64,000 nucleotides of DNA from Neoceratodus forsteri. Lineage: Eukaryota > Chordata > Ceratodontiformes > Ceratodontidae. The position numbers and the translations under genes were made by a program. Within the stretch, counting starts at the first letter, position 1. Each line of letters opens with the position of its first letter. The DNA lies in the NCBI GenBank assembly GCA_016271365.2, contig CM057456.1, forward strand, positions 611,077,501 through 611,141,500, in the 5' to 3' direction. Positions 42,560-53,160 of the stretch are shown here, one piece after another. The notes under the pieces were generated by a model. It searched no databases and was not told the DNA's origin. It was given only the letters and a program-made list of their open reading frames with translations.

Positions 42560-44120
42560 AGGACGGCTCCGCCACTTCCTTTCCACCTGGTCTGCTATCA
42601 CAACGGACCGCTGGGTGTTGGAAGTGGTAGGCAGGGGTCTGCTTCTGGAATTTGAGTAGATCTCCCCTATCGAGCCGTCGCCCCACGGTGGGCTATGGGT
42701 TCCGCAGCCTCTCTGTCAGCTCGTCGAGCCGACATTGCCTTGCTCCTCCAGAAGGAGGTGATCAGCGATGTGGCGGACCCCCCCCCCCTCCAGACCCAGG
42801 GTTTGTGTCCAGGTACTTCTCGGTCCCAAAACGGACGGGGGGCTGGTGCTCCATTTTCAACCTACATGACCTGAACAAGTTCCTAAGGTCTCGCACCTTC
42901 AGGATGGCCACTCTGGCTCGGATCATTGGCCTCCTCATCAATGAGGCCATGTCGGAACTTGTGCCATCGCAGGTGATTCAGTTCATTGGGGCAGAGCTTG
43001 ATCCTCTTCGATCCAGAGCCCGGCTCCTGGCGGACAGGGTCGAGGTCCTTTCCTCCTTTGCCCAAACATTTCAGGTTGGGCAATTGCGCCCTGCCCGGGA
43101 CTTCCTGCACCTTCTGGGCCTCATGACGGCCTGCACCAGCGTAGTCCATTGGGCCCACTGGCATATGCGTCCCCTGCAATGGGGACTGGCCCACCAATGG
43201 TCACAGCGCTTTGGTCCTCTGGACCAGCCAGTGACAGTGACTCAGGAGATGTGGAACGGACTACAATGGTGGCTCGTTCCAGCTCATCTGCAGGAGGGTA
43301 TCTCGTTTTTCCGCCCCGAGCTGATGGTCACTCTGACAACCAGTGCCTCTCTGAAGGGTTGGGGTGCCCATCTGGGGGAGCTCAGAGCCCACGGCCTCTG
43401 GTCCCCTCAGGAGTCTCGATGCCGCATCAACCTGCTGGAACTTCAAGCGGTCCGACTAGCCCTCACCGCCTTCGCTCCATTTGTACGGGGTCAAGTGGTT
43501 CAGGTCCAGACGGCAACACCACGACCATGTACCACCTGAACCGACAGGGTGGGATGCACTCCTTGTCCCTATGCAAGGAAGCTCTCCGCACTTGGTCTCT
43601 CATGATCAGCCTGGAGGCGGATCTCCTAGTCATCCATGTGGCAGGAGCCTCCAACAGTCTGGCCGATGCCCTCAGCTGGATAGGCGCTGCATCTCACGAG
43701 TGGTCTTTCCTGCCGGAGGTAGTACTAGATCTGTTCTCCCATTGGGGCACCCCTCAGGTGGACCTGTTTGCCTCCAGGGAGAATGCGAAGCTGAGGCTGT
43801 TTCATGCCCGCCCCCCTCAGCAGGGCTCGCTGCAGGGGGATGCCTTCTCGAGGCCGTGGACCCCGGGTCTCTTCTATGCCTTCCCTCCATTTCCTTTGAT
43901 CCACAAGGTGCTTCTCAAGGCAAAGAGGGACAAGGCGCAGGTGATTCTGGTAGCCCCAGACTGGGCCTACCAATACTGGTACCCAGATCTCCTCAGCCTC
44001 AGCTCCAGGCTCCCGAGGTGGCTTCCAGCCCGCCCGGACCTGATCTCAGTCGACAAGGGGAAGGTTCTCCACCTGGACCTTCAGTCCCTACACCTGATGG
44101 CCTGGTTCCTGAGCGGCTAG
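42560..44120 (+). pseudogene. DIRS B2 RT (core deleted) / RNase H / methylase-like pseudogene
   Basis: The RT start (GFVSRYFSVPKRTGGW) joins directly to the post-catalytic part (GLLINEAMSELVPSQVIQFI) at about 42,927. Compared with B1 10,609-10,918, about 310 bp including YLDD are lost, so no RT activity is possible. RNase H: LLELQAVRLALTAF, HVAGASNSLADALS. The methylase-like domain is intact in sequence (WGTPQVDLFASRENAKL, FYAFPPFPLIHKVLLKAK, APDWAYQYWYPDLL; 43,740-43,995). Confidence 0.87.
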
Positions 44121-45155
44121 AGTTCCAGACCTTGGGTCTTTCCGATGAGGTCCTCAGTGTAGTTGAGGTGTCCCCATAAGGAGCTGACCAGAAAATGCTA
44201 TGCCTTCAAATGGAAGAGATTCTCCATTTAGTGTCAGGACAAAGGGTTTTACCCTTCTTCCTGTTCCTTGACTAGCATTCTGAACTACCTGCGGTCCCTT
44301 TCTCAGCTAGGGCTTCGGTCGACAACCCTTAAGGTGCACCTGGCAGCCATCTCTGCTTACCGGGCGTGGGCTGGCAAGCAGTCAGTGGTGCAGGAGAAGG
44401 TAGTTGGGTGCTTTTTCAAAGGCCTTGATCACATATCCCCTCTGGTGCGAGAGCCTCCACCTCTGTGGGATCTACTGCTGGTATTGGCTAAGCTCATGGG
44501 CAAGCCATTCGAACCGATGCACAGGTGTGACATCTCTCACCTGTCATGGAAGACCGCCTTCTTGGTGGCTATTACATCAGCCAGAAGGATGGGAGAGCTC
44601 CAGGCGCTTTCCATCGAGTCTCCTTATCTGGTCTTCCATAGGGACAAGGCTTTCTTGTGCCCCATCCGAAATTCCTTCCGAATGTGGTGTCGGAGTTTCA
44701 CCTTAACCAGGTGTTGACTCTGCGGTGTTCTACCCCAGTCACACCTTGGAGGCCGAATATAGGCTACATACTCTGGACCCTAGAAGAGCGCTCTCTTATT
44801 ATAAGAAACGGACGGTTAGAGTTCGGGGAGAGGTTCACTAGCTGCTTGTCACCTACGCTGAAGCCGCACCTGTCAGACCTGCTGCCAAGCGACAATAGGC
44901 AGGTGGGTCACCTCCTGCATAGATCTCTGCTATAGGTTGGTGGGCATGGAGCCTCCCAAAGGGATAAGAGCTCATACTACCCGCCATACCGCTGCTTCGG
45001 TGGCTGCTTCTAGGGACGTCCCTATCCAGGAAATCTGCAGTGCTGCTACCTGGAAGTCAGCACACACCTTCATTACCCACTACCACATCGACCTTGAGTC
45101 ACGCCGGGATGCTGGTTTTGGGACCTCGGTTCTCCAGTCCTTATTCCCTAAGTAG
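44121..45155 (+). pseudogene. DIRS B2 tyrosine recombinase pseudogene
   Basis: LGLRSTTLKVHLAAISAYRA at 44,310-44,370, AITSARRMGELQAL at 44,570-44,611 (catalytic Arg), AHTTRHTAAS near 44,970 (HxxR), FITHYHIDLESRRD near 45,071 (Tyr), end at 45,155 with SLFPK. The middle (44,660-44,930) has single-base losses near 44,663, 44,735 and 44,895. All four catalytic positions are still encoded. Confidence 0.85.
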
Positions 45156-45524
45156 GGGGTGCGCGCCTCGCTTCCCTCCTCCTGGAGAACTGCTAGGAGT
45201 CTTCTTATAAGTGTGGACTGAACAACATTTCCACGTCCCTAGAAATACAGGTTACTCTCCTGTAACAGGACTTCTAGGAGTGATATATATTGTTCATCCA
45301 CAGAACCCACCTGACCTCCCCGGCTTAGACGTGCAACCTGGCTTCCAGCGGGCTAGATTTGGCATCATGGGGCGGAGCTGAGAGTTTTACCACCCGGGTG
45401 GGTGGGAGGAACCAGCTTGAAGACCTTCCGGCAAGATTTAAAGTGGCAAGGAACGTGCCAATAAGTGTGGATGAACAACATATACCACTCCTAGAACTCC
45501 TGTTACAGGTGAGTAACCTGTATT
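45156..45524 (+). repeat. B2 ICR and right inverted terminal repeat
   Basis: The ICR at about 45,202-45,297 mirrors both ends; the right ITR is at about 45,320-45,524. The tip palindrome at 45,504-45,522 is identical to that of B1. No gene. Confidence 0.88.
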
Positions 45525-45528
45525 TTCT

Positions 45529-46005
45529 CCCTAAGATGGTTTCTGATTTCCACCTTAACCAATCCATTATCCTACCTGGCTTTTTCCACTGAGCAGTCCA
45601 TCTCTGGCGAAAGACTTCACAGTCTGGATGTCAAGAGAGCTCTTAGCTACTACATGGCAGCCACTAAGGAGCATAGGCAGGACAGGAAATAGCTGTACCC
45701 GACTTACGGGAATGTGGGAAAGGGTAACCCAGCATCGAAAAAGTCTGTTTCTCGATGGATAGTCCAGTGTATCCAGTTCTGTTTCACTAAAGCTGGAAAG
45801 GAGCCCCCAACATGATTAAGGGCCCATTCCACGAGGGACTGCTGCTACCTTAGCAGCTGCCGGAGATGTTCCACTAGTTGACATTTGTAAAGTAGCTACC
45901 AGGAAAACAGTACACACTGTTACAAAGCACTACAACCTGGATATTCAGTCCAGGGGTGATCCTAGGTTTGGCACAGCAGTCCTGCAAAGTCTGTTTCCAA
46001 AATAA
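45529..46005 (+). pseudogene. DIRS G tyrosine recombinase, C-terminal fragment
   Basis: It resumes after B2 with MVSDFHLNQSIILPGF, then VKRALSYYMAATKE, SVSRWIVQCIQFCF, an HxxR box (AHSTRGTAAT, near 45,825-45,855) and the Tyr box (VTKHYNLDIQSRGD, near 45,920-45,960), ending SLFPK at about 46,004. Stops near 45,590, 45,690 and 45,814 interrupt it. Confidence 0.85.
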
Positions 46006-46633
46006 GGTTCTGTGCCCACCTCCTAGTGTACTGCTTTGTAGTCTGCAGAAAGTTATGAATACCTGAGTATTACTGGGGTTAGAAGAAGAAAATTATCATA
46101 GTAATCTTGTTTCTTCCCAGTGATACTTAGGTATTCATAACTTCCCACCCTGCCTCCCCTTGTAGAACCTTTATCCTCTGCAGTCCTGCATACTGTGCTC
46201 TCAGGGGTATATATGCCACTTTCTGGCACAATTTTGGTAAACAAGGTTCATGTTGTGTTTTTCCCCCCTTCTTTCAGGTGACTGTGACATTTTTTGGAGT
46301 TATCTGTTGTGTTTTCCCCTTCAGATGGAGGGCCTATTTAAGAGGTTATGGGTTTAACTATTACTTCTATCATTATTGATTATTAATACTATTTAGTATT
46401 AATGCTTCTTGGTGCCTGCCTTTCCAGGCATCTAGGAAATCTGAGGGTATTAAAACATTGGCAGTTAGTACAGGGCAGCATTTGAAAAGTTGTCACGTGC
46501 AAAGAGTTCCATCATTTGCATGTGTTCTATTCTCTTCGGGCAGTTCTGGCTAAAGGGCATACTGCAGAAAGTTATGAATACCTGAGTGTCACTGGGAAGA
46601 AAAAAGATTACTATGGTAAGTAATTTTTTTCAT
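46006..46633 (+). repeat. G ICR and right inverted terminal repeat
   Basis: The ICR at about 46,041-46,140 pairs GTTATGAATACCTGAGTATT with its reversed copy. The right ITR ends at about 46,633, with the palindrome at 46,607-46,624, arms ATTACT and AGTAAT around ATGGTA. The stretch between them is AT-rich and shows no coding sequence. Confidence 0.82.
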
Positions 46634-47170
46634 TTGGCCCACATGGTCCAATACCAGAACGTCCTTTGAAACCAGGCCAGGGAGCTGGTCCAGGCTTTGC
46701 TCGAGGACCCGTCCAAAACACAGCTCGCCCAAGTTCTCAAGGTGGGCTCCGGCATAGGGATCCACGTCCTTAGGGACACCTACAATGCTGTTAATGCCTT
46801 ACGCAGAGGAGCGGCTGCTGGCGTCTGTCTCTGGCGCCATTCTTGGCTGTGGGTGTCCCGGTTTGTCTCTGATGTGCAGTCCAGCATTTTGGACACCCCC
46901 TTTCAGGGTTTGGTCCTTTTCGGGGATGTCCAGGATCTCATTTCTTCCGTCCAGGAGTTGTCCCGGGCCCTCCAGTCCATTCACTCACTGTACCATACCC
47001 AGCCCAAGTCTGGTCAACGGACACCCTTTCGACGCTCCACCCGCGGACAGGCCCAGCCACCCTCCAAAGTTTAGGGCAAATGCAAGGTGCCGGCAGCCCC
47101 ATCCACAGCCGCCGCCAGAGCTCCTTGAGCACCTGCAGCTGTCCTCCCAGTCCCCCCCTACTTCCTGACT
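46634..47170 (+). pseudogene. DIRS E gag C-terminal fragment
   Basis: It starts mid-gag at LAHMVQYQNV, aligned with LTHMVQSQNA of F (63,720). Further parts: VGSGIGIHVLRDTYNAVNAL and RHSWLWVSRFVSDVQSSILD, the conserved gag C-terminal domain. It is open from 46,697 to 47,074; one stop lies near 46,671. A Pro/Ser-rich end follows. Confidence 0.82.
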
Positions 47171-47179
47171 CCTTACGCC

Positions 47180-49050
47180 GACCCCCCCCCGAAGGGTCTC
47201 TGGGGGAGGCAGTCGGGAGGCGGGTCTCCCTTCACCTCGACAGGTGGTGAGGCGTTCCCTCAGACAGTTGGGTTCTGCAGATCATAGAAAACGGCCACAC
47301 TCTAAAGTTTCTCGAGTGGCCCCCAGAAACTCCTCTGGGCAACTCTTCCTACCCCCTGGCTCATGTACCCCTTATCTGGGAGGAAATATAAGCCCTTCTG
47401 TAAAAACAGGCCATAGGGCCCATCCCACTGGCTCAGTGGGACGGGGATTCTACACCCACTTCTTCCTGGTCCCCAAGAAGACAGGTGATATCTGGCCCAT
47501 CCTGGATGATCTAAGTTGTCTGAATTTGTACTTTACAAATGCTCCAGGGTGGTCATCCTTCAAGGTTTGTTGCCCCTCCTGCACCGGGGAGACTGGCTCT
47601 GTTCTCTGAGCATGCAGGATGTGTATCTGCTTATCAAATTTTTTCCTTCCCATCGGCACTGTCTCTGTTTCCATTTCAAGGGAGCCCATTTCCAATTCAG
47701 GGCTCTCTCTTTTGGCCTGTCCTCAGCCCCAGGGTCTTTACCAAGTGCTTGGCGGTTGTAGCGTTAGCATTGAGGCGGCAGGGATGATTGGCGCCTAGTG
47801 GCCCTGTCCATGGACCATCTTGTCCAGACTCTGGAGCATACCTTCTGCCTTTTCCAGGCCTTGAGCATCACCATCAACAGGCCAAAGTCCTGTCTGTCTC
47901 CCTGCCAACACCTTCAATATATAGGAGCACTCCTAGATACTTCCCAGGGCATGGTCTTTTTGCCCAGGGACAGGGTGGCACACCTGATGGCCCAGGCATT
48001 CCTGGTTTCCTCCAGTCGACAGGTCCCTGCCAGTGTATTCCTGCATCTCCTGGGCCACATGGCAGCAACCATTGCCACAGTTCCCTTTACCTGTCTGCAC
48101 ATACAGGTATCTCAGTGGACATTGAGAGTCCAGTGGGACCAGTGCACGGATGATCTGGACCAGATGGTCATGGTTTCCGATCCAGTCAAAAGGGTTGTGA
48201 TATGGTGGTTAGAGTCGATCAGCCTGCTTTAGGGGGTTCCCATTCAAATTTTGTTCCCTTGTCAGATCCTCACAACGGACACTTCGGGTCTAGGATGGCG
48301 AGCTCACTTGGACACTCACCACACTCAAGGCATCTGGACAGGCATGGAACAGGGTCTCCACATCAATGTTCTGGAGATGCACATGGCTCTTTACACTCTT
48401 CAGGTCTTCCAGACTCATCTTCTTTCCGGTCCGCTCTTAGTGCAGATGGACAACATGTGCATGTTATACTACCTCAGCAAGCATGGGGTACTCATTTTTA
48501 ACCCCTGTACAGGGAGGCAATGAGGGTCTGGTATTGGGCCATCTAGCAAGGTCTGGAGCTCTCAGACGTCAGTGTTCCAGGCATCCAAAATGTCCTGGTG
48601 GACAGTCTGAGCAACTTCCAGTCCAGGGCTCATGAGTGGGAACTTCTGACCCCGGTGGTCGGACCACTTTGACACATGGGATTGGCCAGAGTTGGACCTT
48701 TTTGCGTCCCCACTCAACGCAAAACTGACTCTTTCTTGCTCACTCGATCCCGGGCCTGGAGTTTTCTGGCGAGACGCATTGTCCCGCTTCTAAAAGGGAA
48801 GGTTCCTGTACGCCTTTCCTCCCTTCCCTCTCTTCCAGAGGTTGTTGCTCAAATTTCAGTTGGTGGGGGTGGAGATGATCCCCATAGCCCCCTTCTGGAC
48901 ACCTCTGATCTGGTTCCCTTTACTGCAGCAGCTAGCGGTGGAACCTCCAGTGCCCTTGCCCATGTGCACCAGCTTGCTCTCCCAGGACTGGGGCACTCTG
49001 GTCCATTTGGACCTAAAATCATTGCATCTTCATGCGTGGCTCCTGTGGAC
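47180..49050 (+). pseudogene. DIRS E reverse transcriptase / RNase H / methylase-like pseudogene
   Basis: RT: GFYTHFFLVPKKTGDIWPIL (47,445), LCSLSMQDVYL, ALSFGLSSAPG, then LRRQG followed at once by DWRLVALSMDHL near 47,785: the residues expected to hold YLD are deleted. RNase H: LTTDTSGLGWRAHLD, INVLEMHMALYTLQVF, QMDNMCMLYYLSKHG (48,270-48,490). Methylase-like: WPELDLFASPLNAKLTLSC, YAFPPFPLFQRLLLK (48,690-48,860). Many stops; the oldest RT copy by appearance. Confidence 0.8.
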
Positions 49051-49879
49051 GTAGCTAACGCCTACTTTGGGGTTTCCTCGAGGGTTTGCGGATGTCATGT
49101 GGCCGCCAGGAAGCCCTCCACCAAGGCCACTTACTCCATGAAATGGAAGCACTTCACCCTTTGGGTTGCTTCGTGTCAGTTGGACCCCTTTACCTGTCCT
49201 GTGGATCAGGTGTTGGAGTAGCTCCTCTCCCTCAGGCTTGGGGTACACCTCCCTTAAAGAGCCACTAACACCTCAAAGAAAACTTTAAAAAACATAATAA
49301 TTAGGTACAATTCTGCCTGCATTCCATTTATAGTTTGTATAGTTCTCCTCCCCATTATTTATTACTCAGGAAATTTGCATGAATATATGATCTTTATCCC
49401 TTACAGTTCCTTTAGAGTCCATCTGCCTCTATAGCTTACTCCCTACTTCCAAGTCATAATCCTCTGTTGTGACATCAGTCTGTTGCTATGGGAGTAACTG
49501 TGATATCACAAGCAGTGCTCTATGACTTCAGGTAGAGAGAAAGCAGTAGGTATAGATAAACTCTTCAGGAGCAAAGATCCTGTTTTCTTACAAATGACCT
49601 CAACAATAAATAATGGGGAGGAGAAATACAGTACTAATGGGAAATACAAGCTGGACTGTGTCTAAACATTAGGTTTTGTTAAAGTTCTCCTGAACATGTC
49701 ACCAGCTCTTTAAGGTATATCTGTCTGCCATCTCTGCGTACCATGCACCTATCAAGGGCAGAACCGTGGCTCAGCTGAAAATGTCCTGCACTTTTCTGTG
49801 GGGCATTTTGCATCTGAAACCCCCCATTTGGGACCCTGTCCCTCCACGGAACCTTAATTTTATGCTGGAGAAATTCACG
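49051..49879 (+). pseudogene. DIRS E tyrosine recombinase, first fragments
   Basis: AYFGVSSRVCGCHVAARKPS and TYSMKWKHFTLWV are at 49,055-49,170. The MITE interrupts at 49,254. The recombinase frame resumes right after the second TTAA (YLSAISAYHAPI, 49,714-49,760) and runs to EKFT at 49,879, where D2 interrupts. Confidence 0.8.
49258..49709. mobile_element. TTAA-flanked MITE, 452 bp
   Basis: Flanked by TTAA at 49,254-49,257 and 49,710-49,713. The ends form imperfect inverted repeats starting AGAGC, and an inner inverted repeat TCTCCTCCCCATTATTTATT (49,345 region, mirrored near 49,605-49,630) is strong. No coding capacity. TTAA duplication suggests mobilisation by a piggyBac-type transposase, though the terminal bases are not the canonical CCC. 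Removing it with one TTAA restores the recombinase frame. Confidence 0.75.
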
Positions 49880-50307
49880 ATCTTATCTGTGTCAAGTCTT
49901 CACCATTCATCACCGTTGGGTACTCGGCCGGAGGTCAGGACCCCGTGGGAGCTTTTTTTTTTTTTTTTTTTTAAGTTAGGTGGAGCCGACGAACCATCGG
50001 CGCCGCCCTCGAGGCCGATGCACTGCGTGGCGCTTGCGGATTGGCCATTAGGCTGCGTCGACTCTGCCTGCCTGCCAGTCCTTCACCTCCCGCTGTAGAG
50101 GTCACCTCATGGGACGCTGAGAAGAAAAACTTGAGGCCTACGTCACAGTTTCTCGACTCCGTGATTGCAATCCTTCGGTGCCAAAGTCCGTCGATTTCTC
50201 CTGCCGGTTCTGTTTTGCCATACTCAACGTCGCCCGGTAAGATCATTCCATATTTCTATTTTTCTGCGACGTGAGTCTGTTTTTGGTGTTTTTTTCCCCC
50301 GTAGGTC
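49880..50307 (+). repeat. D2 left inverted terminal repeat and leader
   Basis: Mirrored at about 53,940-54,154. A T20 run at 49,953-49,972 corresponds to a T7 run in D1 and is an expanded homopolymer, not a retroposon tail. The leader ends at the gag ATG. Confidence 0.83.
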
Positions 50308-53160
50308 ATGTCTCGATCGGAGGGCAAGAAAACTTCCAGGACGGGTCGGCCACCCATGCGGCCGAAAATATTCTGTCACCGACCAGCACGACCGTTGTCT
50401 TTCGTGTCTTGGCCTGCTTCACGACATGGATTCGTGCGACGCCTGTTTCTCCATGGACTGCTGGGTCATTGAGCAACGCGCGTGGAAAGTGGGGCAAGCT
50501 TCGCTGACTTTTGGGGGTCGGGCGTGCACTTGTCGGGCAAAGCCATGCTCTCTCGGCCTTTCCTCCGGGTCCCGTCCCAGTTCTGCACGGACCGAGGAGG
50601 AGGGAGCCTCGGCTACTGAGTAGCCTAGCTGTTGCCGAGGCTCCTTCCGCGGTGCAGGAGGCCCATCCCGCTCCTTTTGGGGGGCAGACAGGAGGCGCCG
50701 CCACGGCAGTCGCCCCTTCAGGGGTGAAGGCTCCCCTGGTGTCGGACCCACAGTTTGCAAGTCCCGGGTCGGCGCCATCCTCGACGCAGTCGGTCAGCGC
50801 ATTGCTTCTGTCAGATCCACTCGCAGCGCCGATACCGCTAGCTATGCTGTGGGAGCTGCTACAGCGCCGTCTTTGTCTACGTCTTGCCTCAGCGCCAAGG
50901 TTGAGCACAGTGCTGTGTTCTCGAGACTTGGTGCCGTGGGGCCATCGGATTCCACCATCGGCGGTGCCACCTCTGCCCTCGGCACCACCTCTGCCCTTGG
51001 TGCCATTCGCAGCACCGTGGAACCGGGCGGCGCTGTCTGCTGTGCCGATGGTGCCATTGGGGCCATCGTCAGTGCTGTCTTCATCCTTGGCACCGCTCGC
51101 GACGTCGTGGGGCCGGATGGCACCATGGCTGGTCCCGACTCTGGAGCTCTTGTTCGGGCTGGAGCCGTGCCCCCTGTGGATTCTGCTCGTGGTGCTGTAG
51201 GGGGCACTGGCACTGGCTCGGGCTTGGCTTTGGTCTCTGGCACCCCCTTTGGCAAAGATGGCAGTGTGCGCCCTCCTACGGTCTGGCACAGGGCCTCAGC
51301 CTCTACCTCCTCGGAGGTGGAGTCAGGCTCTGAGTCAGACGGACAGTCTGACTCTTTGGGGTTGACTGTTGGAGTGGGCAGCCCAGTAGTTTCCTCAACA
51401 AGCCGCAGTCAGCCCCCTTCTGAGGTGGGGTCAGTGGCTACCGAGACTGGGGTCAGAGGTGCTGACCAGTGGGCAGTGGTGCAGGCCACCATTGCTCTGC
51501 AGCCCGGTCTTGGTGGGTTCACTGACCCCTCAGCAGTGGTACCTCCACCTGTGGTGTGCCTGGATCGCCCAACTTTGGGGCTGATCACAGCACCTATGGG
51601 AGTGGAGGGTGCTGTGCCCTGGATAGCTCCTTCGGGTGCTGCCCAGAGCTGTCAGCTACTGTACCTAGACTGGCCCTCTCAAGGAGGAGGGCTCTTTCGG
51701 ACTCCGAGGGGTTGAGGGGCATGGGGTCTGCACGGCGTTCTTCCTCAGGGGTCCACCCGGGCTCTGAGAGAAGCCGTACTGCGGATCTCTGCTCTTCCTT
51801 CTCGGTCTCTTTGAGAGAGCCCCATTCTTTTGAGGTAGGGGACCATCCTTCTGGACCTATACGGCCCCGGTCACCTCACGGGGGGATTCTTCCGGGCGCA
51901 TCCTAGGCAGTAGCGAAACAGTTGTTGGCTGTGGGGTCTTCTGGGGCACCTTCTTCCGTGGGTGCTCCCGGTCCGCTCCTTAGCCCAGGCGGAGGACAGC
52001 AGACATCTCTTCTCAGCTCTGTCCCCATTCCTCTGCCACATTCTCCTGCGCTCCCAGGCATCCTTGGTCCTAGCGGGCCTCTCTCCTGGGAACAGTTCAG
52101 AGCAGTGGCTGCTCAGTTTCCAGCTTACATTAGGGTGATGGACAGTCAGGTTTTTCAACCTCCCCCCCCGAGCAGCCGCCCTCTGAACAGCCGGTGCCCT
52201 CCAGCTCCTCATCCCCCACTTTTGGGGGAGAGGAACCTTCTATCCACATCTCTCCAGCCGCTGATCTTGCTGAGAATCAGCGCTTCCTCTTGAGGATGTT
52301 GGAGGACTTGTACTTCACCCCTGCCACTGTTAGCAATCCTGAGCACTCAGCGCACGCCTTTCTAGGCGATTTTGGCGAGGCCACCCTTGTGGTGCTGCGC
52401 TGGCCTTCTCCCTTTCGGGAGGCGTCATTGCGTTCCTGGTAGAGGCCCTTCTCTGGAGTTCCTACCCCTAGGGATCTCAGTCAGAGGTATTGCGCCCCCC
52501 CCCCCAAGTCTCCAGGTTCCATGCCTCATCCGCAGTCAGGATTGACGCAGTTGGATACTCCTGATGGGCTTCGCGCCCTTCACTGTGATCTGCCCCAAGA
52601 TCAAGACTCCTCGGATTTTGACTTCTGGGGTAGGAGGACTTTCTATTCGGCATGGTTATTGCTTTCCATTTCTGCACATCAGGCCCACTATGCAGCCTAT
52701 GACAGGTTCTTGTGGTCCAGGCTAGGTCAACTCCTAGCCTCATTGCCTGATATGGAGCAAACCAGACAAGCCATTGCACTCTGTGCGCGTGGCCTGGAGC
52801 TAGCAAGGCACCAAAGCGAAGGCATCCTATGATGCCAATGAGTTAGCTACCAGGGCCATAGGGACAGCGATCTGCACTAGGTGGACGGCATGGCTGCGTC
52901 TTTCCCGGTTGTCACCCTTGGCCCGGCGTAGGATGATTAACTCCGCTCACCAGAGAACCTGTCTCTTCTCCCTGTAGAGCGAGACTGCGCTTTGTCGGGC
53001 AACTTCCTTCCCACTCCGGGGCCCGCCTCACTCTCCCCACCTCAGGCCTCTCCAGGCCCTGAAGGTTCTTCCTAGTGTGTCACCCACTGAGAGTTAAGGG
53101 ACTTTGTCCCTTAGGGTGTAAAAGAAAGCCCCCTTCAGGGGGCTTGGCACTCGGCCAACA
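50308..53160 (+). pseudogene. DIRS D2 gag-like pseudogene
   Basis: MSRSEGKKTSRTGRPP starts at 50,308. An 11-bp loss shifts the frame before the Cys/His cluster (PCGRKYSVTDQHDRCLSCLG, about 50,360-50,420). The Ala/Val/Gly/Ser-rich middle is open from 50,849 to 51,715 (288 residues), with a Ser/Glu-rich part at 51,290-51,360. The C-terminal gag domain is at 52,620-52,960 (HQAHYAAYDRFLW, LCARGLELARHQ, AWLRLSRLSPLARRR). Several frameshifts. Confidence 0.78.

Larger units (their letters stand above)
39945..45524 (+). mobile_element. DIRS retrotransposon B2, nested in G
   Basis: Second copy of family B (5.58 kb), in the G recombinase gene, with TTCT on both sides (39,941-39,944 and 45,525-45,528). 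Domain order equals B1. It is shorter because about 310 bp of the RT core are missing near 42,927. Left ITR, ICR (about 45,202-45,297) and right ITR are all present. Confidence 0.92.
1..46633 (+). mobile_element. DIRS retrotransposon G, split by an L1 and by B2
   Basis: G is read on the plus strand in three pieces: 1-3,622 (gag, RT/RNase H, start of recombinase), 39,550-39,944 (recombinase middle) and 45,525-46,633 (recombinase end, ICR, right ITR). Its left ITR lies before the window. The first gap is an L1-like LINE with target duplications, the second is DIRS element B2. Protein similarity places G close to family A. The right end falls inside a gag coding region of element E, whose homologue continues without a gap in element F near 63,720. 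Assignment of the three pieces to one element rests on colinear recombinase sequence and the L1 target duplication. Confidence 0.85.

Noticed and set aside
49953..49972. T20 run as a retroposon poly-A tail
   Set aside because: It lies in the D2 left ITR and corresponds to a shorter T run in D1, so it is a homopolymer expansion.
50306..51289. A 327-codon minus-strand open frame opposite the D2 gag
   Set aside because: Antisense of the low-complexity gag; not conserved as an open frame in D1.
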